64,000 bases of DNA from Bagarius yarrelli. Taxonomy: Eukaryota; Chordata; Actinopteri; Siluriformes; Sisoridae. The stretch is taken from positions 3,927,572 through 3,991,571 of the forward strand of contig VCAZ01000017.1 of the NCBI GenBank assembly GCA_005784505.1, in the 5' to 3' direction. Below, piece by piece: positions 10,291 through 20,990 of this stretch. Numbering within the stretch: the stretch's first letter is position 1; the number at the start of each line of letters is the position of its first letter. A model generated the notes under the pieces. The model did not search any database and was not told where the DNA came from. It saw only the letters and a list, made by a program, of their open reading frames with translations. Made by a program: the position numbers and the translations under genes.

Positions 10291-11540
10291 AATTTAAAGC
10301 AACTTTGGGACAATATATATATATTATTAACAAGTAAATGCTTCCTTCTGAAGTTTTGACATTTTTGTTGTTCCAAAATGTCTCATTAGTGTTTGACTGG
10401 TTTAGACAGGAATACTCCCATTAAAATTCGATCAGTTTTTTAAATATACTGAGGAAAATTACAAAATAATTTTGGAAAAACAAAAGTTTCTGAGGAAAAA
10501 AACCCCCCAAATTGCATTGCAGTCGATTTCCATAATAATAAAATGCCTCAGATATGAAAAGAACCATGTGGTCAATGAAAAGATGTCCAGTTCCTCGCCA
10601 ACTTTTACTGGACTGCTCGTTTTTTGGATCCGAATACGTCAATGGCACCAAAACACTATAATCTATGCAATTTTCATAACGTCTTTAACTTCCGACAGAT
10701 AGAACCACATCCAGCTGGAATCCGAGTCTAAGCTTAGAACTCGGCCTCGTGTCTAGTTAAGCGTCCAGAAAACTGTTAATGATGAGAATCAAAGAGAAAA
10801 AGTGATTTTGCATTTCAAATGCCCGCCCACCAAAACACCCACCCACCTTTCTTTCTTTCTTTCTTTCCTTCTTTCTTTCCTTCTTTCTTTTTCCTCTTGG
10901 CCTTTATACTTATTTACATCTGCAGTCATGGGGAAATTGACTATAATCTTCTAAAAAAAAAGGGGCCAGAGATCAAATAGGAGCTAATAAAAAGCTATAA
11001 ACTCAAATATTTCTTGTGGGTTGTGGTCTCGCCGATGAAACTGTAAGAAAATCCTGTAGCTTGCAAAACTTTTTAAGGAAACAAACAAAAAAATAAAAAC
11101 ACACACACCCTGCATAGAATTTTGGTCCATAAACTAAAAACCCAGTGAACAGTTAAAAGACTTCCAGTATAATTGTAGGTTATTTGTCTGATTGTTTTGT
11201 AGGCCTGAATTTGAAACGTAAATTATTTTTTACAGTAAAAAAAAAAAGAATAATTTAAATGATTTTATTTTTAAAAATAAAATTATTTTTAAAAGAACAT
11301 TTATATCCGATGGCTAGAATATACCAAATACAAATGTTGTACTATATAAGAATAATCTGGGATTTTATAGGTTAAGTTTTTACTGTGGGGGAAAAAAAAA
11401 ATATTTATATGAATATAAATTTTTTTTTAGGTTGTACTCTGCTAATTCTAGCTACATGTTTAAGACATTTCCCTGTTGATCAAGATATGTTGAGGTTATT
11501 TTCCTGCTAAATTTGAACACTTTTGTAGAATTAAATTCTA
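10291..11540. other. Unassigned AT-rich sequence with (TTTC)n
   Basis: A TTTC/TTCC array lies at about 10848-10893. The part at 10470-10760 is more balanced and may be unique regulatory sequence, but has no distinctive motif. The rest is A/T runs, including a tandem-like AATTATTTTT patch at 11220-11295. Confidence 0.45.
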
Positions 11541-11715
11541 GAATTAAGGTGTCGGACTGCTTATTCAAAGATCAGGGTTTGATTCCCAGCACCACCAAGT
11601 TGCCAATGCTGGGCCCCTGAGCAAGGCCCTTAACTCCTAATTGCAAAAAAAATTTACAAAAATGATAATTAGTCCCTCTGGACAGGGACTGGACATCTGC
11701 CAAAATAATGTAAAT
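11541..11715 (+). mobile_element. SINE family B copy
   Basis: Blocks AAGGTGTCGGACTGC, GGTTTGATTCCCAGCACCAC, CAATGCTGGGCCCCTGAG, AAGGCCCTTAACTCC and CCTCTGGACAGGGAC identify the family. The first part of the head is absent. Confidence 0.85.
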
Positions 11716-11748
11716 ATAATTAAATAAATATTACCTGATGTGAAATGA

Positions 11749-11985
11749 TTAAGGTGCTGAGTTGTTGATCTAAAGACCAGGAAGACCAGGGTTCAAGCCC
11801 CACCACCAGAAGCCAGCCACTGTTGGGTCCTTGAGCAGGGTCCTTAACCCTTCCTGCACCATGGGTGCTGTATAATAACTGACCCTGCGCACCGACTCTA
11901 ACTTTCTAAGATAGGATATGCGAAGAAACAAATTTCACTGTGCTGTAAAAAAGTACAGTATATGTGACAAAATAAAGGCATTTAC
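11749..11985 (+). mobile_element. SINE family C copy
   Basis: It runs through GACCAGGGTTCAAGCCCCAC (a B-box-like core), TTAACCCTTCCTGCACC, GACTCTAACTTTCTAAGA and GCGAAGAAACAAATTTCACTG, to ATAAAGGCATTTAC. It is among the best-preserved copies of this family in the window. Confidence 0.85.
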
Positions 11986-12588
11986 ATTAATTTAAACTTT
12001 AAAACTAATGCTTATCATGATGTGATCTGTTATTTCTGTAAATTTCCTTTTATAGCTTGTCAGATATATATATAAAAAAAAAAGGCTTTACAGATGATCT
12101 ATATACATATTTAGTGGCTGAGGACGTCATGAATCTACTTTAATGCCAGAGTGTGAGCTTTTCCAGACGTGCTTGTTAAGCCCACTGTTTGACTGGAGCC
12201 GCTTAGAAATGAAACAGCACCACTTAAAATCGAATCCATCACGAGATGCGTTTAACCGGGTCTGCCGTGTTCGCTTACCTTCTGTTAAAGAGTACAGTGA
12301 AATATTAATAACACTTATCTGTAAGTGTTATTAACTTCAGAAAGCCTGAGGAGTTTCCAACGTCTAAACCCGGCGTCCATCTTTTTTTTGCGCCGCAACC
12401 TAATGGAGATCGAGAGCCGTTAAGCAACGTTGAGTAGAACGTAGTATCGAAATCCTCCCTGTTAACATTTTACAAGCAGCACCGTACTTATTGTTTAAGG
12501 GGGTTTTTTTTGGGTTTTTTTACCGTAATTGTCCAACCTTAATTGACACCTTTATCTAGGTCTCTATTTTTTTCCCGCCTCAGTGACC
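11986..12588. other. Unassigned sequence
   Basis: This is AT-rich DNA grading into more balanced sequence after 12120. No feature was recognised. Confidence 0.4.
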
Positions 12589-12800
12589 TCACCTTGGCTG
12601 GCTTGCTTCTAATGGTGTGTGATGAGGATCGAAAGCTCTTTGGACATGTTTTTGGCTCGGTGTGTTTAATTCGTCCCCCCGGCTCCTGTCATAACTTTGA
12701 TTGACATAGAAGTCTCGCCAATTTGACACATACCCGCTACGAGGCTTTCTGAGCTAGCTTGAGTCGGAGATAGAAATAATAACACAGTTTACGCTAATAC
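12589..12800. other. Candidate conserved non-coding element
   Basis: This unique sequence carries CTTTGAT (12695-12701, TCF/LEF core) overlapping TGATTGACA (12698-12706, PBX/MEIS-type word). Other words include GGTGTGTTTAATTCG. Function and conservation are inferred. Confidence 0.35.
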
Positions 12801-12979
12801 GTTCATGTAAACCAAATCTGACATATTTTGTCTGTGAAAACGTGAGGTAACCCTTAAAAAAAAAAAAAATCCTGAATATTATTCTAGCTGTTGCTAACGG
12901 ACCGATGACTAGCCAGGTGTTCGTTCCTTACTGAGGTATTACCTGATTTTCCTTTCAGTTTTCCCCTCACCGGCTCGTC

Positions 12980-13512
12980 ACTAGAGACAGATTTTAATTA
13001 ATGTAATGATCAAAGCTGGAAAAGCAAGTCGAACCCTGAGGTGAGAGCCCTGATGAGCCGGCGTGCTCGGCTAATTATTTAGCATTAAGGTAGACAGACT
13101 AGCGCAGAGATGACTACTTCAAACAGGCTTGATTAGGTTTGCTAACAACGGTTTTTGTGCCTGGAGTCGAGCGACGTGACATCAAAACATCAGGGGAGAT
13201 AAGGAAGCGAGTGTGTTGAGTGGTGCCACAGGTAACTCGGCATCCTTTCTGACAGCGCTTGTTTACATACGCGGATGTGACGGATGGCTTTAGTGAGCAA
13301 TTTGTGGCAACTTTTACCTCAGCGTGGGTGAAATATGTAGGGCAGAGAAGCGCAAGTAAACACCTGCTCTTCTCAGCTGCTTCCATGCTAACACGTAAGG
13401 GGGCAAATATACACATTTTTCGTTTTACAAATTTTAAAGGTGATGCAACCTTGCCGGGGTGTTTTAGAAACATAATTGTGTCGTTAACACGTTTACCTTC
13501 ATAATTATATCC
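12980..13512. other. Candidate conserved non-coding element
   Basis: This is a long, balanced, CpG-containing unique stretch. It contains CGGCTAATTATTTAGC, two FOX words (TGTTTAC at 13260-13266 and GTAAACA at 13356-13362) and GATCAAAG upstream at about 13008. A 172-codon minus-strand frame (13114-13632) crosses it, but I recognise no family in it and treat it as chance. Confidence 0.4.
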
Positions 13513-13639
13513 AGTTCTCGCTTCACACTTCCAGCTAAGGCAAAATACCTTCCACATCAAAACAGACTTTGCTAACCTTTTTTTGGGAGGGGTATTTTTT
13601 TTTACTTGAACAAGGTTGTATCTTAACCGCATAGAAAAA

Positions 13640-13900
13640 GCACAAATGTCCTTTATTTGTCAAATTTAAGCATATACGCACTGGTCGTAAACTAGCATTT
13701 CAAGAATAGCCAATAGTGTTCGTCTTTACGAATGCTAGCACATAAAAAGCACATTAGTGTAGCTGTATATATCCATATATAACTACAGAGGATAGCATAT
13801 ACAAAGCACACTCGCATATTTTCTCTGAATATTTAAATGAGCACATCATAAATATGCTAATCCGCTTCCCGATGAATGATAGGATATGAAATCACACCAG
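13640..13900. other. Unassigned sequence
   Basis: This is AT-leaning sequence with repeated AGCACATAAAAAGCAC-like words. No element was recognised. Confidence 0.35.
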
Positions 13901-14346
13901 TACAGTTATTCGGAATACGAATTGTCTCCTGGCCGATTTTATTACTTTAAGTTGCGGGCTAAAATTCGCGTAAGAGTCAGCTTCAGACACCCAACCGCTA
14001 GTTGGTATAGCCACAGTGAACGCTATAACATCAGTCCAGCATCCTGTGTCTCACTCGATAGCTAGTCAGACATCCGCGTTAGCAAGTGGAGACGTCTGAT
14101 CTCCAAGGTAAATGCTGTACATTCTACTTAATAAAACTAGTTTATTGCAGTATTGCCTATTGTATTGGGGTTTTTTTTATACAATATTCGTTATTTATAA
14201 GTTTATTTTTTTAATTGCAGTGTTTTTTGGGGACCCCGACAGATTAATGACATTTCAATTCATTTCAATAATTCAACATACGAGTAATTTGAGTTACGAG
14301 CTCTGTCACGGAACGAATTAAACTCGTAAGTCAAGGCACCCCTGTA
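13901..14346 (+). mobile_element. Inverted-repeat DNA element, copy 1
   Basis: This stretch is clearly homologous to 49006-49534. Shared blocks include AGTGGAGACGTCTGATCTCC (14087-14106), GTACATTCTACTTAATAAAAC and GAGTAATTTGAGTTACGAGC. Its 3' terminus ACTCGTAAGTCAAGGCACC followed by CCTGTA mirrors the 5' end of copy 2. The 5' terminus is eroded. It has no coding capacity. A TA target and CAGTG-type ends suggest a Tc1/mariner-like or related cut-and-paste family, but the superfamily is not certain. Confidence 0.7.
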
Positions 14347-14402
14347 TACGAAAAGATGCTAGCATATTAAAACACACTGGGGAAGTTGTTAATATTGCTT
14401 TT

Positions 14403-14522
14403 TAGTTCAATTCCCATAACCACCAAGCTTAACTATGAGCTGCGGAGGGGGACAGAAAATGAGATGAATGTAAGTCGCTCTGATTGAGGACGTCTTCCAA
14501 ATGACAGAAATGTAAATGCATT
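14403..14522 (+). mobile_element. SINE family B fragment
   Basis: AGTTCAATTCCCATAACCAC and GTAAGTCGCTCTGATTGAGG, then ACGTCTTCCAAATGACAG, match the middle and tail of the family. The head and the TGAGCAAGGCCC block are absent. Confidence 0.65.
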
Positions 14523-14559
14523 TTAGCATCGATTTTCCTAACGTACTTAAATTAACATA

Positions 14560-15050
14560 GCGAGAATATGAGTGGGATTAAAAACGCTGCCAAAAAGCAC
14601 TTTTGTTGTTCATCTTTAACCACTAGGAGCTTCTGCCACCAGGGTCACACAGGCGCAAGTTCTTCCAAACTCGTATGGCAATAAAGCTGTTCTTCTGTGG
14701 CTGAAAAAGCCATCTCAAACTTTTTGAACCATTCCATCCAAGTGTGTAATCACTCCAGCGCACAACTGTTTCTCATTGTTTGTCTTAGCTGCCGTCTGTT
14801 CCGCCCAAAGCTCTCTCACAGCTACGCAAAGAGGGACTTATTAGTAAACGGAGGTGAACATTCCGTAACCCTCGTGTCTTTGTCAAACAAACACACGCAA
14901 ATATACACACGTGCACGAGTGCATACACTCATGCAGGCAAACATCCGTGCGTCCTGTGATAAATTTGATCAACATGAGAGCGTTTTTTATGGAGCGCAAA
15001 CAACAATGTTTGAAAAGCATCAACAGCGAACATTTTTTTTTTTTGAATGA
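14560..15050. other. Unassigned balanced sequence
   Basis: This is unique-looking sequence with CpGs at 14640-14960. A 117-codon plus-strand frame (14697-15050) has no recognisable domain and ends in a homopolymer-encoded Phe run. I do not call it a gene. Confidence 0.35.
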
Positions 15051-15670
15051 CCTTTTTGCCGTTTATTGTAATATGACTGTTTAAAAAAAAAAGTTAATAA
15101 AAAGAATAAAATTAAAATCAAAATTAAAATCGAAATGAAATGAAATGAAATAAAATAAAAAAATTAATTAATTAATTAAAAAGGTAATTTAGTTAAAGTA
15201 CAATGAAATTTATTGACAAAATTAAAAGTAAAATTAAAGCAAACAAAATGTAATAAAAAATAAACAAATCAACAATTTTGTTACAATAAAACAAAAAGTC
15301 ACATTAAAATTTTAAAATTACATTAAAAAATATATAAATGTATAAAAATATATTATTATATAAAAAAAAATATATAATACTGCTGTGGAATTCTTAAACC
15401 TGATTGGTCAGAAGATGTTAAATTAAATTTTGTTTGGTAACGCAGAAATCGTTTATTTAACGTTTATGAATTGAAAAAAATGCTTGTTAAAAACAGGAAG
15501 TAACTGGATTAAAAAAAAGTGCTTGTATAAAGATTCTTTAATTCATTTGAAATAAATAAAAACTGAAATGTTGTTCTTGTATAAAAGTATGAAGGAAGGT
15601 TAGGAAGGAAGTAATTAACAGGCATATTTTTTTATTTATTTATTTTTTTGTAATCCCACTGCTTCGTTGC
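15051..15670. other. AT-rich, simple-repeat-like sequence
   Basis: A-rich words (AAATG, AAAAT, TTAATTAA) dominate 15080-15370. A repeat fragment at 15384-15472 is listed separately. Confidence 0.6.
15384..15472 (+). mobile_element. Unclassified fish repeat fragment
   Basis: CCTGATTGGTCAGAAGATG followed by TTAAATTAAATTTTG resembles the start of another copy at 44229 (TTCTGATTGGTTAAAAGG). I recall this as a dispersed repeat in fish but cannot name its family. Confidence 0.35.
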
Positions 15671-15689
15671 TCATTCTTCTTCTCAAATA

Positions 15690-15920
15690 TATCTACGCGC
15701 CTCCTCGTCAAGGCTAATCAGCGGCGGTTAATATAAACAACAATAGCTGCAATGAAATTGCCGTCAGCTTCTTGCTGTCTGTCAGCGTTACGCATGTCAC
15801 CACGCCTCAAAGCCGCAATCAAAATCTGTTAGAGTGGCACATTAAAGGGAGATTAAATAAGATTGGAATGCCAAAACCATCAGACAGGCTAAGCTTGATT
15901 TCGCACAAAAACTAATGGCT
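15690..15920. other. Candidate conserved non-coding element
   Basis: This unique, balanced stretch contains AACAATAG (SOX-type, 15739-15746), AAGGCTAATCAGCGG, GCGTTACGCATGTCACC and GGGAGATTAAATAAG. No transposon or coding signal. It is flanked by AT-rich repeat sequence on the left. Confidence 0.4.
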
Positions 15921-16082
15921 AATATTGCATTCTGTCCTCTATCCTTCTGGAGAATGCTGTGTTTAAATCTGCATGAGAGGTCAAAGGTCATTCAGCATAA
16001 AGCATATTTTTTTTTAGAGAAAAAAACTTTTGGATGGTAGACATTTTTTTTCCTCCACACAAACAAAATGTTAAACCGGATT

Positions 16083-16225
16083 GAGGAACCGGAGAACCCA
16101 GAGTAAACCCACACAAACGCGTGGAGAACATGCAAACTCCACACAGAAAGGCCCCTGCCTGGGATTCGAACCTGAGACCTTCTTGCTGTAAGGCAACAGT
16201 AATAAACACTAAGCAACCGTGCTGC
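16083..16225 (-). mobile_element. SINE family A 5' half
   Basis: The reverse strand retains the tRNA-like head and body start: GGTTCGAATCCCAGGCAGG (B-box), CCTTTCTGTGTGGAGTTTGC, ATGTTCTCCACGCG and GGGTTTACTCTGGGTTCTCC. It is truncated 3'. Confidence 0.85.
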
Positions 16226-16260
16226 AATCATGGAAACTAAAACTAAAACATTAAGTAAAA

Positions 16261-16327
16261 ACTAAGTGGTAGTGCAGTGGTTAAGGTGTTAGAGCTCTAA
16301 TTGGAAGATCTGGGTCCATTTCCCGAA
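16261..16327 (+). mobile_element. SINE family B head fragment
   Basis: AAGTGGTAGTGCAGTGGTTA and AGGTGTTAGAGCTCTAATTG, then GGAAGATCTGGG, match only the first third of the family. Confidence 0.75.
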
Positions 16328-18031
16328 TTCTGTAAATGTTTTTATTTTATTTAAAGTAAAATTCCGAACGCAATTTTTCACCTCACGTTGTTTTACGCTG
16401 AGAAATCTAACATTGAGTAACATATCCTACATCATCACTTATTTTTTTTAAACTTTTTATCTAAAAACATTTTATCTAAAACATTTTATAAACATTATAT
16501 AAAATCTTCACAATTATAACAAATATAAAAAAAAGAATCTGGTCTAAATCCGACATACCTAGCGATTGCGTTCCATTTTTTTTTTTTATTTCATCGCTTT
16601 CTTCACAGTTGGACTTGTTCAGCACTGAATATGAACATCGTGTCTGTGTTTGTCTTTCAGCCTGTTTTCTAAAATCTGATGAAGGAGGTTATTATGGCGT
16701 TATTTTTGTTTTTAGACCCCAGACAGAGTCTGAGACAGAGACTTCGGCGTGTATAAATATAACCAGAAGCTGCGTGACAATGTGGCTTTATGAACGATGT
16801 TATTTATCGCTATGTACTATGACTGTGGAAAAGAAGCATGTCGACTGTTCCAAGTTTAAAAAAAAAAAAACCTGGTGACACACACACACAAGGCTTTTCT
16901 GTGAATCATGTGAGCAGGGAGGTGGGATTTTTGATAGCCCCCCATCTCAAACGCAGAGACAGGCGGACAAAAGAAACAGTGTGTGTTGCCCTGCTAGCTC
17001 CAGGCCATGGCAGAGTGGCTGAGTCTTGCGCGCCTCAGACCTGGACGTCCTGTGCTATTGTGTCCGCCGGAGCACCCACTGGGCGATGGAGCGTTCAAAG
17101 CCTGACGAGACCTACACGCCTGCAGCTGCTGCCCACCTGTGGAGCAAGTCAAATTAGGGAAGGAGTCCTGCTGATGGGGGGGGTCCTTCAGTGTGTGGGG
17201 GTTGTGTGTGTGAGAATGCTGGAAAGGACGACCAGTCTGCATGGGTCTTTATGTTTACAGTACTTTAAATCCTTCTGCTACCAAAGCTGCACTATTGTCA
17301 ATCACAGCAAGGGATGGAAACCATAGAACTGCTTCCAAAAAGAATGGGAACAAAACATTTAGGTGTTACGTTAAGCAGTACCTGTCTGTCTGGGACCAAC
17401 AACCGAAAAGTCCTCAAAAAATTGGACAAACAGAACAACTGCCAGAAATTTGTGTCAGTTTTGCAGCTTATTTATTGACAATTGTTACAAGATACACAAG
17501 GGTTAAGACATGTATACAATTCCTACATAAAAACTATAGCAAGTTATGTATGTAACCCGGTTCCATCAAAAGAAAAGTTCCACTCTGCACTGAAGCGTCC
17601 TGTTAACATCAGTATTAATGCAGTACCAAAATCCCATCAAAGGGCAACTTACATGCCATATTTTAATCATGAAATAAATATTTAAGCAAAACTTTTTTTT
17701 TACTCTTGATCTACGTTCATGTTTTTACAAGATTTAGCCTCCGGTGCATGGCTAATGCGAGAAATGCAGCAGTGCTTTAGCATTATAGTATCCTCTTGTA
17801 GTTTCTCGTCTGTAGACTAAGGTTTGAACAGGTAAGCGACCAAAGCTACGATGCTAGCACTGCTGTTAATAGCTTAGTAACATTATCTCGTTACTGCGCC
17901 TGCCATTACTTGCATTTTCTGTGACTGAATTTGCTGTTACTCCGCTTTCTGTAACACTGTCGGCTATAACCTTGCGTCATTTGTTGTAACAGCATCTGCG
18001 GCTGCCATCACTGCGCATCCGGCCAGCTTGG
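16328..18031. other. Unassigned; GC-richer patch near 16970-17170
   Basis: AT-rich flanks surround a CpG-containing patch at about 16970-17170 (GCAGAGTGGCTGAGTCTTGC, CCGCCGGAGCACCCACTGGG). Plus-strand frames of 162 codons (16838-17326) and 104 codons (17241-17555) show no recognisable domains. 17700-18030 is balanced and unique-looking. No repeat family was identified. Confidence 0.4.
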
Positions 18032-18250
18032 CTCCATCCGAAATCGCATACTACTTAAGTATGCACTACATTAAAGTAAGTATGTACTTCCCGACTTTTA
18101 AACAAGTACGTACTTATAGTAGGGTTACGGCTATGAATGGAATTGAATAGAATTCGGAGGTACTACATCTGCTAATTTGATATTACCGCTAACTCTAACC
18201 TATACAGCATCACAGCAGAAAGAATACTACCCGTCTCGCATACTCAGTCA
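18032..18250 (+). mobile_element. Dispersed DNA-repeat fragment
   Basis: AAATCGCATACTACTTAAG, AGTAAGTATGTACTTCCCG and GTACGTACTTATAGTAGG correspond to blocks at 46833-47175 (ATAAGTATGTACTAC, AAGTAAGTACTTTCCGACC). I recall such sequences as a widespread fish DNA-transposon relic, family not certain. Confidence 0.5.
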
Positions 18251-18754
18251 CAACCTTGCCTGGCCACATTGTCCAAAATTGCATCTCCTGTAACTGGTTC
18301 CAGTGGGACAGCAGTGAGTCCATCAATACCATCTCTACATCCTAACCCTAACCCTTACCTTATTTCTACATCAAAATTTCATTTAATATAAGTCAAGGCC
18401 TTTTTGTTTTCATTACCAGTTCTACAGAACCACCACTGTTGTATAATTAATACAACTATTTCTAAAAATAAAACAAAAATACCACATCCACCTTAAATCT
18501 ACCACCAGAATCACAAAACATGTTCTTAGAATTTAAATAAAAACTTTTAAACTATTTTAGCATAAACTTTGCTTCACAAGATCAGGTTTAAAATTACAAG
18601 TAGTATTTTATACCGCTTACTATGCAACTTCGCCACGCAACTTTCTTAACTTTTTTTAATTTTTCAGCCAAGGGTATATCTTTATGTCATAAAAATGTAT
18701 TTTAAACTATCCGTCTTCCCCTAAAAAGGAGTAAAAAAAAAAAAAAATCCCGGG
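18251..18754. other. Unassigned AT-rich sequence
   Basis: There is a short CCTAACCCTAACCC telomere-like word at about 18340-18353, too short to be meaningful. The rest is AT-rich. Confidence 0.45.
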
Positions 18755-19080
18755 CTTGCATCCATTTTCCCAAATCATCTAATTTGGCCTCATGAATGGC
18801 TGTAGCCCGAGGCTCTCTTTCAAGCTAACAAGAGAAGCTCTTGTTAGCCACGCCATCTCTTCAACTACCAGATAGAAAACATATTAATCATAATTTGGAC
18901 ACGCACAAAAAAATTCATTTCGGGGGTCACGACTGAATAATGCGTTTTGCCGACACAGGCCGTTCCTTTGTACGCCATCGCTCCTTCCCAGGAACACTGA
19001 CTAGTCTTGTGACTCTGGAGGTCAGGGAACGATGACATCACCGCCTTGACACGCATCTTGGCCCTGACAGTGGCACCTTG
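18755..19080. other. Candidate conserved element with perfect inverted repeat
   Basis: This unique sequence contains GCTAACAAGAG (18824-18834) and its exact complement CTCTTGTTAGC (18838-18848), separated by three bases. Flanks are balanced (CATGAATGGCTGTAGCCC, ATATTAATCATAATTTGG). Confidence 0.35.
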
Positions 19081-19152
19081 TGTTCTTAGGCTTTGCTTTT
19101 TTCTTTTTCTTAGTCTCACAGGACCGATTGTGCTGTGTTCTTTCAAAGAATA

Positions 19153-19154
<2 letters not shown>

Positions 19155-19193
<39 letters not shown>

Positions 19194-19215
19194 CATTCTC
19201 TCTCTTTCTCTCTGC
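19155..19215 (+). repeat. (TC)n microsatellite
   Basis: The main TC array is at about 19157-19189, followed by a short degenerate TC stretch. Confidence 0.9.
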
Positions 19216-19440
19216 CAGCTGCTGTGTGCGGCACGCAGAATGCCTCTTCACATAATGATGAATGGTGCTTGACCCACAAGGCTGTTCTTCCACTGAGACG
19301 CTCGGGGCGCCAGATTATTTCCGATATTTCCGCACGCTCTGGGGTCAGCTTGGCATTTAAACTTCACGTCCGCCGCTCTTGCCGTTCACTGTTCTCAAAT
19401 CAGTGCGCATCTGTGCTAACTCGCATAAATGAAGATTAAA
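19216..19440. other. Unassigned balanced sequence
   Basis: This is CpG-containing sequence between a microsatellite and the next candidate island. No feature was recognised. Confidence 0.3.
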
Positions 19441-19680
19441 TGCGGCTCTAACCTGCTGACTGCAATAGGAGACGGGGTTTTTTCTTCACCTCTTTCCGAA
19501 ATGTTCATTATAATGGGGTCTTACCTTCATTCCTTTTTCCGGAGCTTCAACTATATGATTAATTGCACAGAGCAACAGTTATGGCAGGATTAACAATTAG
19601 CTGGACCTGTCAAGCACTCAGCCGAAGATGGCGTGCTAATTGAATGGCTGGTTGGCTATTGTGTCCCAAAGCACACTGGA
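19441..19680. other. Candidate conserved non-coding element
   Basis: This unique sequence is dense in homeodomain core words: GATTAATTGCACAG, GGATTAACAATTAGCTGG and GCGTGCTAATTGAATGG. It ends sharply at a GA microsatellite. Enhancer identity is inferred. Confidence 0.4.
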
Positions 19681-19685
19681 ATTCT

Positions 19686-19694
19686 GAGAAAGAA

Positions 19695-19749
<55 letters not shown>
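19686..19749 (+). repeat. (GA)n microsatellite
   Basis: A nearly pure GA array with a few AAAG interruptions at its left end. Confidence 0.95.
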
Positions 19750-19753
<4 letters not shown>

Positions 19754-20089
19754 CGGCCACTTTTATCTCAGACTTGGCTGGCTAGTGCTAAATAAACCCA
19801 GGCTAATTTCTCCATAAAAATATTCAAATCCATCCAAAATGAAGTTTTCAAAGTTACCGTCATGGTATGTTTGACTACTTTTTGGATGAAGAGGTCTGAC
19901 TTTTTACTTTTTATTCATTTTTATATGCGACTCAGTTATATAAAGTTGTTTTTGTAGAGAGACTGTTTTTCTAGTTCAGGATTGTTTGTGTATTTTGATA
20001 AAAGTTTTTGGACTGACAAATAAAAAATAGAAACGTTGCCAACGAATTTGATTCATACATTAGGCAAAAAAAGTGTGTTACATTTAAAA
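19750..20089. other. Unassigned AT-rich sequence
   Basis: I see nothing recognisable here. Confidence 0.4.
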
Positions 20090-20236
20090 TTTAGGGCATT
20101 TGACAGACACCTTTATACGGAGCGACTTACATTTATCTCTTTTATACAGCTGACCAAGTGGTGGTTAAGGGCCTTGCTCAGAATCCCTACCTTCCAATAA
20201 GCAGTCCAACACCTTAACCACTGCGCTGCCCTGTGT
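20090..20236 (-). mobile_element. SINE family B copy
   Basis: GGGCATTTGACAGACACC, GAGCGACTTACATTTATC, GGGCCTTGCTCAGAATCC and CAGTCCAACACCTTAACC are reverse-complement family blocks. The CACCACCAAG segment is deleted. Confidence 0.85.
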
Positions 20237-20361
20237 AAAACTTCTAACTTCTTGCATCTTTATTAAAAATACAATGTTGAATGAAATACTGATATATGAA
20301 GTCGAAGGAAAAAGAACATATATACTGTCAAAAGATGTTTGTCAGATGTCATTTCATGTCA

Positions 20362-20522
20362 GCTGGGGACATGGTAGCGCTTTGGTTAAGGTGTTGGACT
20401 GCTAATTGGAAGATATGGGTTTGATTTCGTGCACCACCAAGCCGCCACTGCTGGGCCTATAACCCCCAATTGCTTAGTCCTACAAGATAAATGTAAGACA
20501 CTCTATATAGGGCGTAAATGTA
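20362..20522 (+). mobile_element. SINE family B copy
   Basis: ATGGTAGCGCTTTGGTTAAG and GTGTTGGACTGCTAATTGG, then GCACCACCAAGCCGCCACTG, identify it. The TGAGCAAGGCCC block is missing. Confidence 0.85.
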
Positions 20523-20639
20523 GAATGTAGACTGTCATAAAGGGTTAATGAAGACGTAGGCAAACTGCCATTTTTATGGTCTTTATCAAACTATATTATG
20601 CTCAGTGTAAATTCAGTGATAAAAAAAAAATTTAAATGA

Positions 20640-20799
20640 ACTCCTGGCTAGCTAAGCAAACATTTTTCAGCAGCAATAGTTGGGGGGGGGGGTCAGTTCT
20701 CCTCTGACCAGACAAACCAGCAGGTTATTCTGTGCTGCAGTAAAGCTTCTGTGGTCTTGTCTGGATGGCCATCCAGAAGACAAGGTCATTACTGGGAAA
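20640..20799. other. Unassigned, with G11 run
   Basis: A run of 11 G at 20682-20692 could form a quadruplex-like structure only in combination with other G tracts, which I do not see. Confidence 0.4.
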
Positions 20800-20990
20800 C
20801 TGCCACTGGAGCTTATTTTCTTTGTGCTGATCCACCAACTGGGCTGGATACAGACTGGTTACCTTTGGTAGCTTTGGTTTACACTTGCTTGACGGTCAGA
20901 AGAAATTTTGGACCGTTCCTCCTTACAAAATTGCTTCAGCTCTTACACATTTGCAGGATGTCTGGTTTTAAGGTCTGGTCTCGGAGCAGG
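20800..20990 (-). mobile_element. Tc1-like transposase remnant, 3' part
   Basis: On the minus strand, CATCCTGCAAATGTGTAAGA, GCTGAAGCAATTTTGTAAGG, AGGAACGGTCCAAAATTTC and TTCTGACCGTCAAGC correspond to the C-terminal coding part of Tc1-like transposases (pattern ...RPANxxELKQFCKEEWSKI..SDR...). It is truncated and mutated and cannot encode a transposase. Inverted termini were not found. Confidence 0.6.

Noticed and set aside
13114..13632. 172-codon minus-strand open frame, the longest in the window
   Set aside because: No recognisable domain, signal or splice context. It overlaps a motif-rich unique island, and a frame of this length is plausible by chance over both strands of 64 kb.
16838..17326. 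162-codon plus-strand frame over a GC-richer patch
   Set aside because: Begins in a homopolymer-encoded Lys run, shows no family resemblance, and overlapping frames on the other strand are equally open.
18340..18357. CCTAACCCTAACCC telomere-like word
   Set aside because: Only about two and a half units; too short for an interstitial telomere.
20682..20692. G11 run as a G-quadruplex
   Set aside because: A single run without neighbouring G tracts; weak quadruplex potential.
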